Source: Falsiroseomonas oleicola (GTDB lineage: Bacteria > Pseudomonadota > Alphaproteobacteria > Acetobacterales > Acetobacteraceae). From it: 64,000 nt of DNA. How positions within the stretch are numbered: position 1 is the stretch's first letter; every line of letters begins with the position of its first letter. A program made the position numbers and the translations under genes. Location: positions 325,115 through 389,114 of the forward strand of contig NZ_JAERQM010000006.1 of the NCBI RefSeq assembly GCF_019029495.1. Reading direction: 5' to 3'. Under the pieces are notes generated by a model. It was not told where the DNA came from. It worked only from the letters and a program-made list of their open reading frames with translations, and did no database searches. Below are positions 44,460 to 53,435 of the stretch, in pieces.

Positions 44460-46949
44460 CTAAGGTGCGGGTTCCATAAGCCCGGAAAATACCCATCCCC
44501 ACGGATCCTCTTCCCCGATCAGGACCCATCCAGCATTCCTCTCAAAGACCCTGAGCACGGCACCACTGGGCGCAGTTCGAACAACCGCCGAACTGCCGCT
44601 GGCTCCCGCCCTGACATTGGCCGCCTGCCTCATGATGACGCGTTCGCCGACGCCCGCGGTTGATGCTGCCGACGCCGGTCTGGATATCGGAGGTAGAGGC
44701 AGACTGGTCACAGTTCGAGTTGGCGCAAGTGCCTCGGGCGCTGAGGCTTGCTCGGACTTTGGCGCCTTAACCTCCGGCGTTGTCCGATCCGCCGAAGCGG
44801 GGCGAGGTGCTTCAGCCGATCGGCTTGGCGCTGGCGGCGCGGGCAGAGGAACTGGTAGCGTCACCACAGGGGTGACTGGCAAGTCTGTGGCTGCACTCGA
44901 AGGGCGATGTTCGATGATGGGAGAGCGATGTCCGATACCGGTGACAAGGGCGACGGCGGCCGCCGCGCCTGCCAGCGCGAGCAAGCGCTTATGGGTCGTC
45001 CTGTTCTCCGGCACGACAGCGGCGTCGGCTGCGGCCTGCGCATATTGAGGGCGGAGTTCCGCCACTCGACCTTCCAAGGCTTGGCGACGGCTCGTATGAG
45101 CGGCTGCCGCCGCTCGCATCCGGGCAAGCCCTGCCGCAACTTCGCGTTCCAGCTTTGTGCGCTGTGCCGCAATGTCTCTCTCGACCAATGCTATCTCGGA
45201 CGAGGAAACGCCTTTGCTCGGATCGAAGCGAAATGAGGCTTCGTGCGACCGGCGCCAGGCCAGCAGTTTGGCCACTGTGGCCGGGCCGAAGCCTGGCACT
45301 GCCAACAGGCGATGGCTGATGATGTCGCTGGCCGTGTCGATGCCATGGCTGGCCAGGGTGGCAACACGTGCCGGGCCGATGCCGGGGACCTTGGCGTTGG
45401 TCAGTGAGAAGTGGTCCAGATGGTCTTCGAGCTGCTTTTCCCGACGCTGCTCGTTCAGCTTCTGCATGCGCTTGGCGCGTTCGCCGTTGAGCCCATCATA
45501 CTGAGCCTTGAGACGAGTGAGGTTCGCCCTGATGTCCGAAGCGCTAGGCCCAGGCAACGGCATGTTCCAAGCGCGCCGAAGCTCATCCCATTCCCGCTTC
45601 AGTTCGCCCAGCCTTTGCTGAAACGGGTTCTGCTGCGCGTTCTGACCGATGCGGTGGATGATGAAGGCGATCACGCCGATGGCAGGCACCATCGCGGCGC
45701 GGAAGTCAGGAGAAGCGAAAGCGAGTGTTACCGCCAAGCTCGCAGCTACCGAACCCCAAGCAGCCGTCTTCAGGCTGCGTCCGCTCCCGGCCAATGCTTG
45801 CGCAGCTGGAGACGCCTGAACTGCCGGGCCGGGTGGAGGTGGACACTGACCCAGCAGAGGCGGGTCAGGGAGCTTGGAGACCTCCTGCCAAAGCGCTGCC
45901 ATACCGGTCGCGCCAACCGCACCGGGTTTGAACACCACGGGAAACAGCGTGATCCCACTCGCATTCTCAATCGCGCACCACGGACAGGCGCTGAGCCCCT
46001 TGCGGTAGAAGTGGGCGCCGTTCGCGCCGCACGACTTCAGATCAGATGCGAGTTCACCTAAAGCCGTGACCCACTGGTCAGCATTCGGTCGTCCAGCACG
46101 TGCTGCCCCGGGAGCGAAGGCTCTCTCGAACAGGTCCTGGATGGAGGGCGTCAGCGCGTCAACTGGGAGGCTCCCTGGAGGAGGCTCCATGGCTGTGCGT
46201 GAACGGTCGCGCGAGTAGGCATAGCGGGACGCCTTGATCGCATCCTCGATTGAGGGCGGTTCGCCAGGACCCTTGTATCGTCCCGCAAAAGGATGGCGCG
46301 CAATGCAGAGCAGCTGGAAGACGATAACTGCCAAGCCAAAGCTGTCGTGGTTTGGCGTCCTCAACACACCGGCGTAGCTGTCGAGGGCCTGCATTTCCGG
46401 AGGTTGATGCGTCCCCACCCCGACCTCACAGAACCAGGTCTTCCCGGCCTGCGTCACCTGGAAGCTGTCGCAGTCAATCATGCGGACCGTGGCGTCTTGA
46501 CCAACCACAAGATTGCCGTGGTTGACATCGCCGATGACCAGTCCCGCAGCGTGCACGGTCGAGAACGAGCGTGCGGCATTGGCCGCAGCGTGGATCAGGA
46601 AGCGCCAGTCGGCAGTCGGGAATTCCTGCATTCGCAGTTTGGGGCCGTACAACTTAAAGACCGGCTCGTGCCCGCCGACCTTCGGCATCATAAAACCTGC
46701 AACCGAGCCCGACGGCTCGTGGAGCGTTCCGGTCGGCCAAGCTGCGATGCGTAGAAGCGGAGCAGACGCCATCCCAGCCATGGCTGACAGCTTCGCGGCA
46801 CGCTGGGCGCTGGGAGCCTTGAGGTAGACCTTGGCGACCGCGTCGGGTTTTCCGGCTACGTCGAACACCGCCCCCTCGCCACCACGACCGAGCTCCTTCC
46901 CAAGCGTGACGGAGTTGCCCCGAGCATCCAGGAGCCGACCCGGCTTCAC
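44460..46949 (-). CDS. YegI-type protein kinase with HhH and SH3 domains
   Basis: 829 residues. The kinase domain shows a glycine loop LGRGGEGAVFDV (about 20-31), Lys40 in VAKVY, the catalytic loop GDVNHGN (140-146) and DCD in place of DFG. A zinc-ribbon-like CPWC follows at about 335. Then come a hydrophobic pair (about 395-440), a coiled coil, a helix-hairpin-helix unit (KVPGIGPARVATLASHGIDT and VPGFGPATVAKLL), a third hydrophobic segment, a proline-rich linker and a C-terminal bacterial SH3 domain (ANVRAGASGSSAVVR). This matches the kinase of YegI/PphC/YegL or TerY-P triads. The start overlaps the phosphatase stop by four bases. Confidence 0.88.
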   Translation of the reverse strand: MKPGRLLDARGNSVTLGKELGRGGEGAVFDVAGKPDAVAKVYLKAPSAQRAAKLSAMAGMASAPLLRIAAWPTGTLHEPSGSVAGFMMPKVGGHEPVFKLYGPKLRMQEFPTADWRFLIHAAANAARSFSTVHAAGLVIGDVNHGNLVVGQDATVRMIDCDSFQVTQAGKTWFCEVGVGTHQPPEMQALDSYAGVLRTPNHDSFGLAVIVFQLLCIARHPFAGRYKGPGEPPSIEDAIKASRYAYSRDRSRTAMEPPPGSLPVDALTPSIQDLFERAFAPGAARAGRPNADQWVTALGELASDLKSCGANGAHFYRKGLSACPWCAIENASGITLFPVVFKPGAVGATGMAALWQEVSKLPDPPLLGQCPPPPGPAVQASPAAQALAGSGRSLKTAAWGSVAASLAVTLAFASPDFRAAMVPAIGVIAFIIHRIGQNAQQNPFQQRLGELKREWDELRRAWNMPLPGPSASDIRANLTRLKAQYDGLNGERAKRMQKLNEQRREKQLEDHLDHFSLTNAKVPGIGPARVATLASHGIDTASDIISHRLLAVPGFGPATVAKLLAWRRSHEASFRFDPSKGVSSSEIALVERDIAAQRTKLEREVAAGLARMRAAAAAHTSRRQALEGRVAELRPQYAQAAADAAVVPENRTTHKRLLALAGAAAAVALVTGIGHRSPIIEHRPSSAATDLPVTPVVTLPVPLPAPPAPSRSAEAPRPASADRTTPEVKAPKSEQASAPEALAPTRTVTSLPLPPISRPASAASTAGVGERVIMRQAANVRAGASGSSAVVRTAPSGAVLRVFERNAGWVLIGEEDPWGWVFSGLMEPAP

Positions 46950-47752
46950 GGGAGCACGGTCCTGGCAGGCGGCAGCGCTCGGGTTGCCATCACGAGGGTC
47001 TTGTCGTCGTCAGTGCGACGATTGACGTGATCCGAGTCGAGGTAGGCTAGCAGTCCTGGGGAAACGCACCCGGAGTAGTCAGGCTCAGTCCCTGCGAGCC
47101 ATTCGAAGATCGGCTGGAACGCCGGGCCGTGCACGGTCCTGGCCGACATGTCGAGCACAAGGCGCTCGATGCCGTCGGAGAAAAGCGCGATCTGATCCAT
47201 TGCAGGTTGGACTTCGAACTGCAGGACGCGCTCGGCGCCGTCCTGGGTGATGAAGTAGGTGCTGTTCGCGTACTCCCCATGCTGCGGCCAAAAGATCCAG
47301 GAATAGCCTTGAGCCTCTGCGGTCGAGACTACGATCGCTCCGTCGCCAATCTGGACGTAGGCGGCCATGCTCGGCCCGACCACGGCGCCGAGCAGGGTGC
47401 ATGCATATTCATTGGGCTCAGCACCGTCTTGGACGGCACGCGCCCCGATGGCGTCGCGAACTTCGTCGAACCATTCCTCTACGAAGGCGTGGTCCACCGT
47501 CTTGAGGTCGGATGATGCTGCTCCGGCCAGGGCGAAGCGCTCCAGGAAGCTCTCGACGACCAGCGCGGAACCGACATCAGATCGCTTGGCCGTGCCAGCC
47601 CCGTCGCTTACCGCGGCGACCAGGACCTCCGTTCCATCGGCAGCCTTCACCACCCGGCAGGCACCGGCATCCTGGCATGGGGTGCCGTTCTTCTGGTGCG
47701 AGGTACCGATTGACGAAGCGAATGCAGTCCGCCAGCTCCTCCCCGTGATCAC
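46946..47752 (-). CDS. PP2C-type protein phosphatase (PphC/YegK-like)
   Basis: 268 residues from a GTG start that overlaps the vWA stop (GTGA). PP2C features are GTSHQKNGTPCQDA near the start, the metal aspartate in AAVSDGAGTAKRSD, YVQIGDGAIVV, ALFSDGIERLVLD and a closing DDDKTLVMAT. It should dephosphorylate Ser/Thr residues modified by the neighbouring kinase. The frame is open to 47839, but that part lies inside the vWA gene. Coupled by four-base overlaps to both neighbours. Confidence 0.88.
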   Translation of the reverse strand: MITGRSWRTAFASSIGTSHQKNGTPCQDAGACRVVKAADGTEVLVAAVSDGAGTAKRSDVGSALVVESFLERFALAGAASSDLKTVDHAFVEEWFDEVRDAIGARAVQDGAEPNEYACTLLGAVVGPSMAAYVQIGDGAIVVSTAEAQGYSWIFWPQHGEYANSTYFITQDGAERVLQFEVQPAMDQIALFSDGIERLVLDMSARTVHGPAFQPIFEWLAGTEPDYSGCVSPGLLAYLDSDHVNRRTDDDKTLVMATRALPPARTVLP

Positions 47753-48426
47753 ACTGCTGACCAACCAGATGGCGGCGGGAGGGCCACGAGCTGGCCCGGC
47801 TGGGAACGGGCAACACCCCCCAGAGAACTCGACAGCCAAGTAAACAACTCGCGGAAGCTCAGGCCCTGCAGCTTCAACGGCGGACGGCTGGGGCTGCAGA
47901 TCTGCCCGAGCTTACTCATGTCGGCGCCTTCGACACCAACGGCGAAGAAGCTGAATGCCTTCCGCTCCGGGTTGTCGCCTTGACGAACGCGCTCGGCCGC
48001 TGCGGCATAGCTATCTGTGGGCGCGCCGTCAGTGATGAGGAATACCCACGGACGGTAGTACGCAACGCCTGCATGCTTGTAGATGCCCTTTCGGGTCTCC
48101 AGCATGTCCAGGCCCTGCATGATTGCTGAGCCCATCGGGGTGTCGCCCCCAGCTTGCAGAGTCGGGGGTTGGAAGACATCAGCGGTTTCGAAATCCGACA
48201 GGACATTGACCGGTCCGAAGGTCATCATGGCGACCTCGACCCTCTGGGAGGCCATGGCGTCGCCGGTCAGTTCCTCCCTGAAGGTTCGTAGGCCGTCGTT
48301 CAGCGCCGCGATGGGCCTGCCGTTCATGGATCCAGAAGTGTCGAGCAGCAGGAGGCACGGACACCTCGGCTCGGGGTTCTCAATGAGACTAGGGGGGACG
48401 AAGGGGATCTGATCGGAAAAGCTCAT
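47749..48426 (-). CDS. vWA-domain protein (YegL/TerY-like)
   Basis: 225 residues. The metal-ion-dependent adhesion site is complete: DTSGSMNG (Asp29, Ser31, Ser33), the threonine in GGDTPMGSAI and the aspartate in FLITDGAPTD. This is the TerY/YegL type that leads kinase-phosphatase triads, thought to act as a metal-regulated scaffold or substrate of the kinase. First gene of the three-gene operon, divergent from the DUF4236 gene 171 bases away. Confidence 0.9.
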   Translation of the reverse strand: MSFSDQIPFVPPSLIENPEPRCPCLLLLDTSGSMNGRPIAALNDGLRTFREELTGDAMASQRVEVAMMTFGPVNVLSDFETADVFQPPTLQAGGDTPMGSAIMQGLDMLETRKGIYKHAGVAYYRPWVFLITDGAPTDSYAAAAERVRQGDNPERKAFSFFAVGVEGADMSKLGQICSPSRPPLKLQGLSFRELFTWLSSSLGGVARSQPGQLVALPPPSGWSAV

Positions 48427-48597
48427 GGTCGTTCCTGCCTAAGGGGCGGCAGGATATACTTTGACCTAGTTTAGCAACAAGGCTGGAACGGCCCCGGCTA
48501 AAACCAGCTTCATGACCCGCTGCGACGGTGGTCGCCGATAACGGCTATTGTCGCCGCCGCACCGCCGTTTATGCTGGTTTCGGAGGGGAGTAACGGC

Positions 48598-49293
48598 ATG
48601 GGCTGGCGCTTTAGGAAATCCGTCAAGATCCTGCCCGGCGTCCGAATGAACATCGGGTCAAAAGGTATAACCAGCTGGTCGTTTGGCGGCCGCGGAGTCA
48701 GGGTCAACGTCGGAAAACGCGGGACCTCGACAACTTACAGCCTGTTCGGCACGGGCCTGTCCTATCGTTCGCACACCCCTCGCGCCCAGCCGAGCCAGTC
48801 AGCCGTCAAAGCCAGGGTCATCGCGCAATCGCCTTCACCTCCCCCTTTGCCCGGGCCTGCACCGGCTAGGCGGAGCTCTATCGGCACATACGCATTTGTC
48901 GGTGTCGCGGCGCTGATCATGTACCTGGTGCTGAAGCCAGATCGTCCCGTCTCGCAGGACCCCGCATCCCCGGTTGAGGCCAGCTCTCGGGTGCTCCAGA
49001 CGTCGCCTCCTTCTCCCGCATCAAGGCCTACGCTCGTCGCCCCTGTGTCTGCGTCTCCTTCCTCGCCGGTAGCCCGGCCGCCTGAAAGTGCACCACGTCC
49101 GACGTTCTTGAGGGACGCCGTGACCACAACCGGTGCCAATGTCAGAGCTTCGGCGTCGAGGTCCGGTTCAGTCGTCAGAGTTCTGAATGCTGGAACTCAG
49201 GTCCAGATCGTCGGCCAGGAGGGTGCCTGGCACAGGGTCGCTGACTCGAGCGGGGAAATCATGGGATGGGTGCACGGCTCCATCCTCCGCTAG
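48598..49293 (+). CDS. DUF4236 protein with membrane anchor and SH3 domain
   Basis: 231 residues. DUF4236 occupies residues 1-55 (GWRFRKSVKILPGVRMNIG, SFGGRGVRVNVGKRGTSTTY, GTGLSY). A single membrane segment follows (TYAFVGVAALIMYLVL, about 98-113), then a proline/serine-rich linker and a C-terminal bacterial SH3 domain (ANVRASASRSGSVVRVLNAG, ending GWVHGSILR). The same SH3 type ends the kinase of the divergent operon. GGAGGGGAG precedes the ATG at 48598. Probably inner-membrane anchored with the SH3 outside. Confidence 0.85.
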   Translation: MGWRFRKSVKILPGVRMNIGSKGITSWSFGGRGVRVNVGKRGTSTTYSLFGTGLSYRSHTPRAQPSQSAVKARVIAQSPSPPPLPGPAPARRSSIGTYAFVGVAALIMYLVLKPDRPVSQDPASPVEASSRVLQTSPPSPASRPTLVAPVSASPSSPVARPPESAPRPTFLRDAVTTTGANVRASASRSGSVVRVLNAGTQVQIVGQEGAWHRVADSSGEIMGWVHGSILR

Positions 49294-49327
49294 CGGAACC
49301 GAAAAAGGCCGACCGACCTCTACTTTG

Positions 49328-50002
49328 TCAGCAACGAAGCCCCATAGCCGCGAGCGTCGCGTTGTCGAGCGTGCCCGTCTCGGACAGCCGTCGGGATCTC
49401 TGGAACTGCACGAGAGCCGAACGCGTACCCGGCCCCATGATCCCGTCGATCGCACCTGTGTAGAGGCCGAGCGCACGGAGCTCGACCTGCGCCCGCATTC
49501 CCATGACGGCGCCTGCGGTAGAGCAGGTCCCAACATCCTGCGTCGGTGCCTGCTGGGCAGGCCGCGCGGCTTGCCCGCTGCCGGGTGACCTGGCTGCTGG
49601 CGGCGGCGGGCTCGAAGGAACGATCTGTGCTGGGGCGGGTGCCGGGACTGGCGCCGAACGCAGCGGTGCGGCGTAGCTGGGCGGGGCTATGTACCTCGGT
49701 GGCGGAGCATAGGAGGGCGAAGGCGCGTAGCTGTTCCCGCGATAGCCGGATCCCGAGTAGTGGCTGGAATGGCTACGGTGGCTGGAATGGCTACGGTGGC
49801 TACGGTGCTGTGCATAAAGCTCTGGGCCATCGACGCGGTTCTGCAACTCCATGACAAACGGACCACGACCAGCGTCGTCAGTTGCCGCTGATGGGCCAGG
49901 AGCAGTCGCGGCATGGGCTGCGCCGAACCCGAAGGGTGCGATGGCGAGCCCCGGCAGAGCCCTGTAGAGCAGGCGCACCAGGGTGCTCCAAGTTTTCGTC
50001 AT
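49328..50002 (-). CDS. hxsA: HxsA: His-Xaa-Ser repeat protein with peptidoglycan-binding domain
   Basis: 224 residues. A signal peptide (ALPGLAIAPFGFGAAHA) is followed by six consecutive His-Xaa-Ser tripeptides at residues 66-83 (HRS, HRS, HSS, HRS, HSS, HYS). Then come a Tyr/Pro/Ser-rich stretch and a C-terminal peptidoglycan-binding domain (LGLYTGAIDGIMGPGTRSAL). This is the defining substrate of the His-Xaa-Ser system, whose repeat is presumed to be modified by two radical SAM enzymes before export to the envelope. The start overlaps the hxsC stop by four bases. Confidence 0.92.
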   Translation of the reverse strand: MTKTWSTLVRLLYRALPGLAIAPFGFGAAHAATAPGPSAATDDAGRGPFVMELQNRVDGPELYAQHRSHRSHSSHRSHSSHYSGSGYRGNSYAPSPSYAPPPRYIAPPSYAAPLRSAPVPAPAPAQIVPSSPPPPAARSPGSGQAARPAQQAPTQDVGTCSTAGAVMGMRAQVELRALGLYTGAIDGIMGPGTRSALVQFQRSRRLSETGTLDNATLAAMGLRC

Positions 50003-51210
50003 GCGGATGCCTCCGACATTTCCGCGGCCGAGAGGGGCCGTATGCGCTGACCACGCCATGTGGCATCGGCAGATATGAAGAAGCCACAGCAGGCAGTCCG
50101 AACGGCGCAACCTTCGCACTCGGCCGCGTAATCCTGCTTCCAGTCGCTGATGCTCTGGCGTGCCAGAGGCCATGCCTGTCTGGGTAGGAGGCAAAGCGGG
50201 ACGTTATAGATGGAAACCGGCATCCCTCGGCGCGCCAGGTAGATTGCAGCGTCTGCGACTGTGGCTGCCGCATCCGCAGGGTCGACCCAGAGCCTGTCTC
50301 GATTCTTGCGGGCGTACCCCATCGGCTCCAGACCCATCAGCGCCACGTGCCCCGAGAATGGCAGGTTGCGCCAAATGAACTCCGCCAGTGCAGGCAGCCG
50401 AGGAAGGCTCATGGCGTGCGCGACAAAGCGGATTTCGACGTCGTGGCCAGCTTCCGCCAGGTTGTGGATCCCCTCCAGCGTCTCGTCAAAGGCACCTGAT
50501 GCCTGCACGACATCATCGTGTACGCGAGCCACCTCGGCATAGAGCGGGATGCCCCAGGTGACCGCATCGACGCCTGCGGAGACTGTGCGAACCAGCCCTG
50601 GATCCGAGAAGAGTCTGCCGTTGGTCAGGATGTGCAGTCGGGTCGATGGAAGGCGTTCCCGAACCACTTCCAGCAACCTGCCGAGCCCCTCGCCCAAGAG
50701 GGTCGGCTCGCCGCCGGTGATGCCCAAGACCTCAATATCGTGGTCGAGTAGCGGGATAACGTCGAGCGCCTCGGCAAGGCGCCAGCTGTCATCCTCATCT
50801 CGAGGAGGTTGGCTGCACATGACGCAAAGGCTGTTGCAGCGCTCTGTGAGGAGCAAGGTATTCGCGTTGGCGCCGCGACGATGCACGATGCCAACCCGTC
50901 CCGGGCTCGACTCAACCCGCACGACATCGCCTGATCCGGCGACGTCACCGCGTCGAAGCGAGTGGATCAACGGTAGCCCGGCTTCGCGCGCTTCGGGCAC
51001 GTGATCGATTGTGCCGAAGGCAGCACCGAAGTCAGCGGCGGCCAGCGCGGCAAGCAGGACCTTACCGGAACTCGGATGTCGAAGGTCCACGGCAACCCGG
51101 TTGAGCGGGAGCTCGGTTGCCAACGCTTCCGGCAGAGCCAAGAGCTTTAGCAGCTTAGGCGTCGGCCCGAGGCCCTCCACCTGCGCAAGGGTGTGCAACG
51201 GAAGGCTCAT
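49999..51210 (-). CDS. hxsC: HxsC: radical SAM maturase of the His-Xaa-Ser system
   Basis: 403 residues. The radical SAM cluster motif is CNSLCVMC (Cys125, Cys129, Cys132), then GGEPTLLGEGLGRLL. Cysteine-rich ECEGCAVRTACCGFF near the C-terminus suggests an auxiliary cluster. Family and order identify it as HxsC. Together with HxsB it should modify the repeat of HxsA; the chemistry is not known to me. The start overlaps hxsB by four bases (ATGA). Confidence 0.9.
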   Translation of the reverse strand: MSLPLHTLAQVEGLGPTPKLLKLLALPEALATELPLNRVAVDLRHPSSGKVLLAALAAADFGAAFGTIDHVPEAREAGLPLIHSLRRGDVAGSGDVVRVESSPGRVGIVHRRGANANTLLLTERCNSLCVMCSQPPRDEDDSWRLAEALDVIPLLDHDIEVLGITGGEPTLLGEGLGRLLEVVRERLPSTRLHILTNGRLFSDPGLVRTVSAGVDAVTWGIPLYAEVARVHDDVVQASGAFDETLEGIHNLAEAGHDVEIRFVAHAMSLPRLPALAEFIWRNLPFSGHVALMGLEPMGYARKNRDRLWVDPADAAATVADAAIYLARRGMPVSIYNVPLCLLPRQAWPLARQSISDWKQDYAAECEGCAVRTACCGFFISADATWRGQRIRPLSAAEMSEASA

Positions 51211-52826
51211 GCTAATGGCGCTCCGTCCGTACCCCACCGCCTCGTCGCCCAGCTCAGCAGTACGTCCCGTGTCGCGGCATCGCCGTGTTCAAGCAAGCCG
51301 AGCAGCAGGTCGAACAGGCCCATGTGCCGTTGGCAAAAGTCGCTGGACAGTCGATCTGCGGCTACGTCGCCCGCCGTGGCATGGTGGTGAACCGGGTCAG
51401 AGCCGCACCACGGAACAAGGGCACAGTCGCGGCACCCCGGCTGCTCCTCCGCAACACCGCCACGCGCCAGCGTCTCCATAGCGGCGGACGCCATCAGCTG
51501 CGCCAGCGGCTCAGTGACTGCACCGAGCCTGAAGGTGGGATCGCCGGTGGCGCCGAGCATCCGGCCTTCGTCGGATGCGTAGACGGACCCATCGTGGTCG
51601 TAGACGAGTACGCCGAGACCGGCACCTGCAGGAGAACGAAGGTCCAGATAGCCGGAGTGAAAGGGGGTCAGCATGTGGCGGAGGAGAACGGCAGCGTACG
51701 CCTCCTCCACGGCCAATCCGCCTCGGTTGAGCTCAAGGATCCGCCGCAGCGCGCGCTCGTAGAACGCCAAGAACGCAGCCATGTCGTAGCCCGTGCGACG
51801 AGCTGAGCGGACCGCGAAGCCAAACGGGCTGACCGAACGCAGGAACAGTGACCGGAAGCCGAGCGACACCAGCGCGTTCACCATCGCCTCCGGCTGCTCC
51901 AGCCCCGAGCGCGTGACCGTGGTGATCGCGGCTACATTCGCGGGGCCGAGCACCTCGCGGGCAAGAGCAACGCCTTGCAGTGTCTTGGCAAGCGAGTTGC
52001 CGCCAGGAACTGGGCGGTTGCTGTCGTGGACCGCGGCAGGCCCATCAATGGAGGCGGACAACTGGAAGGCGTGGTCGCGGAGGAAGGCGGCAATCTCCGG
52101 GGTCAGGTGATGCAGCGTCGATGTCATGGAGAAAGTCACGCTGCGGCCCGCGGCTCTTCGCGTGACCTCCTCCGTCACGCGCTGGATGACGTCGAAAGCC
52201 AGTAGAGGCTCGCCCCCCTGGAACTCCACCGTCAGTGCCTTGGCGGGGGACTCAAGTATCCGGTCCACCGCTGCCAGCGCGTGGGTCGGACTCATGTCAT
52301 AGCCCGCCTCGTCCATCCGGCGCCGCGAGACCTGGCAGTAGCCGCAGGAGTGGTCGCACCGGAGTGTGGGCACCATGATGTGGAGGCTGGGCCCCTCAAG
52401 CACGAACGCCTTCTTGGTGCGGAGTTTGGTCGCCAGAAGCCGCAAAGGCACTGCGACCTGCCCTTCGTGGATCATGTGCCGGGCCAACAGCGCATCGTAC
52501 GCGGCAGTCCCCCGCGGAAGCGTGCCATCCAGCAGGGCAGCATGTTCAGCTTCGGTCAGCAGGGCGAACTCGCCAGCCTCGTTCGTGACGAGCAGCCTTC
52601 CGGACAATGACGGGAGCCGGGTGCTGCGGACGGGGAGCAGACCAAAGCCGCCCGGTCCTCGTGACGCGAAGCGGGACCGCAAGGTGCTGGATCCCACGCC
52701 AAGCGCGGCGGTAGCGATGACATTGCGCCAGGCGTCGCCATCATTCCATCGCGCGTGGCTGAGTTGAGCGTTGCTGGGCTGCTCTCCGAAAGCGTCGGCC
52801 GAGGCAGAAAAGCCATCCGGTGTCAT
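51207..52826 (-). CDS. hxsB: HxsB: radical SAM maturase of the His-Xaa-Ser system
   Basis: 539 residues from the ATG. The radical SAM motif is CDHSCGYC (Cys157, Cys161, Cys164), followed by VEFQGGEPLLAFDVI, and a SPASM-like C-terminus (GCRDCALVPWCGSDPV, then DFCQRH). The recognisable HxsB start (GFGLLPVR, RLLVTNEAGEFALL) begins only at about residue 60, so the first 50 residues are either an extension or mis-assigned; GTG and TTG codons near residues 44-49 are alternatives. First recognised gene of the operon. Confidence 0.88.
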   Translation of the reverse strand: MTPDGFSASADAFGEQPSNAQLSHARWNDGDAWRNVIATAALGVGSSTLRSRFASRGPGGFGLLPVRSTRLPSLSGRLLVTNEAGEFALLTEAEHAALLDGTLPRGTAAYDALLARHMIHEGQVAVPLRLLATKLRTKKAFVLEGPSLHIMVPTLRCDHSCGYCQVSRRRMDEAGYDMSPTHALAAVDRILESPAKALTVEFQGGEPLLAFDVIQRVTEEVTRRAAGRSVTFSMTSTLHHLTPEIAAFLRDHAFQLSASIDGPAAVHDSNRPVPGGNSLAKTLQGVALAREVLGPANVAAITTVTRSGLEQPEAMVNALVSLGFRSLFLRSVSPFGFAVRSARRTGYDMAAFLAFYERALRRILELNRGGLAVEEAYAAVLLRHMLTPFHSGYLDLRSPAGAGLGVLVYDHDGSVYASDEGRMLGATGDPTFRLGAVTEPLAQLMASAAMETLARGGVAEEQPGCRDCALVPWCGSDPVHHHATAGDVAADRLSSDFCQRHMGLFDLLLGLLEHGDAATRDVLLSWATRRWGTDGAPLA

Positions 52827-53435
52827 AACGCTCACTGTCCATTTAATTCGACCACTCAACTACTTCAGCTTGCACAGCCTCAATCTGATTGGGAAGCTGC
52901 ATTCGAGTAATTCGGGCGCGGCTGACATTAATGGCCCAGGGGTCCGCCGCGGACTGGTTGAGAGATGCGCCTACACCACGCCTCGAACCGGCTCTCAACG
53001 GTGACGCTCTCAACAGCCGAGAGAGCAAGGCCGATGTCACACAACCAGTTTCGTCTCGCGAAATGAACGCTATGTCCCAACGGGCATTGCAAAAGCGGTC
53101 GCGAGCTTGGCGCCCATTTAGCATCGGCGCACGTAAATGCCCGCGCCACCGACACATGTCGCGGCTTCTGTCGGCGCTTGGCTTCAGCGTTATGGCGAGT
53201 TCCTCGGTGCCGGAGCTTTTGCATGAGAGGGACGGCCTGTTGACGCCGAAGGAGGCGGCTGATGCCTGTGCACGAGGCGACAGCGTGACCTCGGCAGGCG
53301 AGCATCAGGATGGTCAACAGTAAGATCGTGCCGCAGTCTCGCGCGACGCGGGTCATCTCGCGGCAGGCCGGTGCCTGGAACGGGGACGTCATGCCAGCAG
53401 GCAGGGCGACGGCGCTACAGCAGGGGAGAGAACAG
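52827..53435. other. Gap upstream of hxsB, where hxsD is expected
   Basis: About 600 bases. Both strands carry open frames of 100-150 codons (such as 52843-53157 and 52928-53392, minus), but none shows a clear HxsD pattern. The minus-strand frame at 52928-53392 has a signal-peptide-like run (ILLLTILMLACRGHAVAS) without a recognisable domain after it. Confidence 0.4.

Noticed and set aside
52928-53392. Minus-strand frame with a signal-peptide-like start upstream of hxsB, considered as HxsD or a small exported protein
   Set aside because: After the hydrophobic run the sequence is basic and shows no HxsD or other domain.
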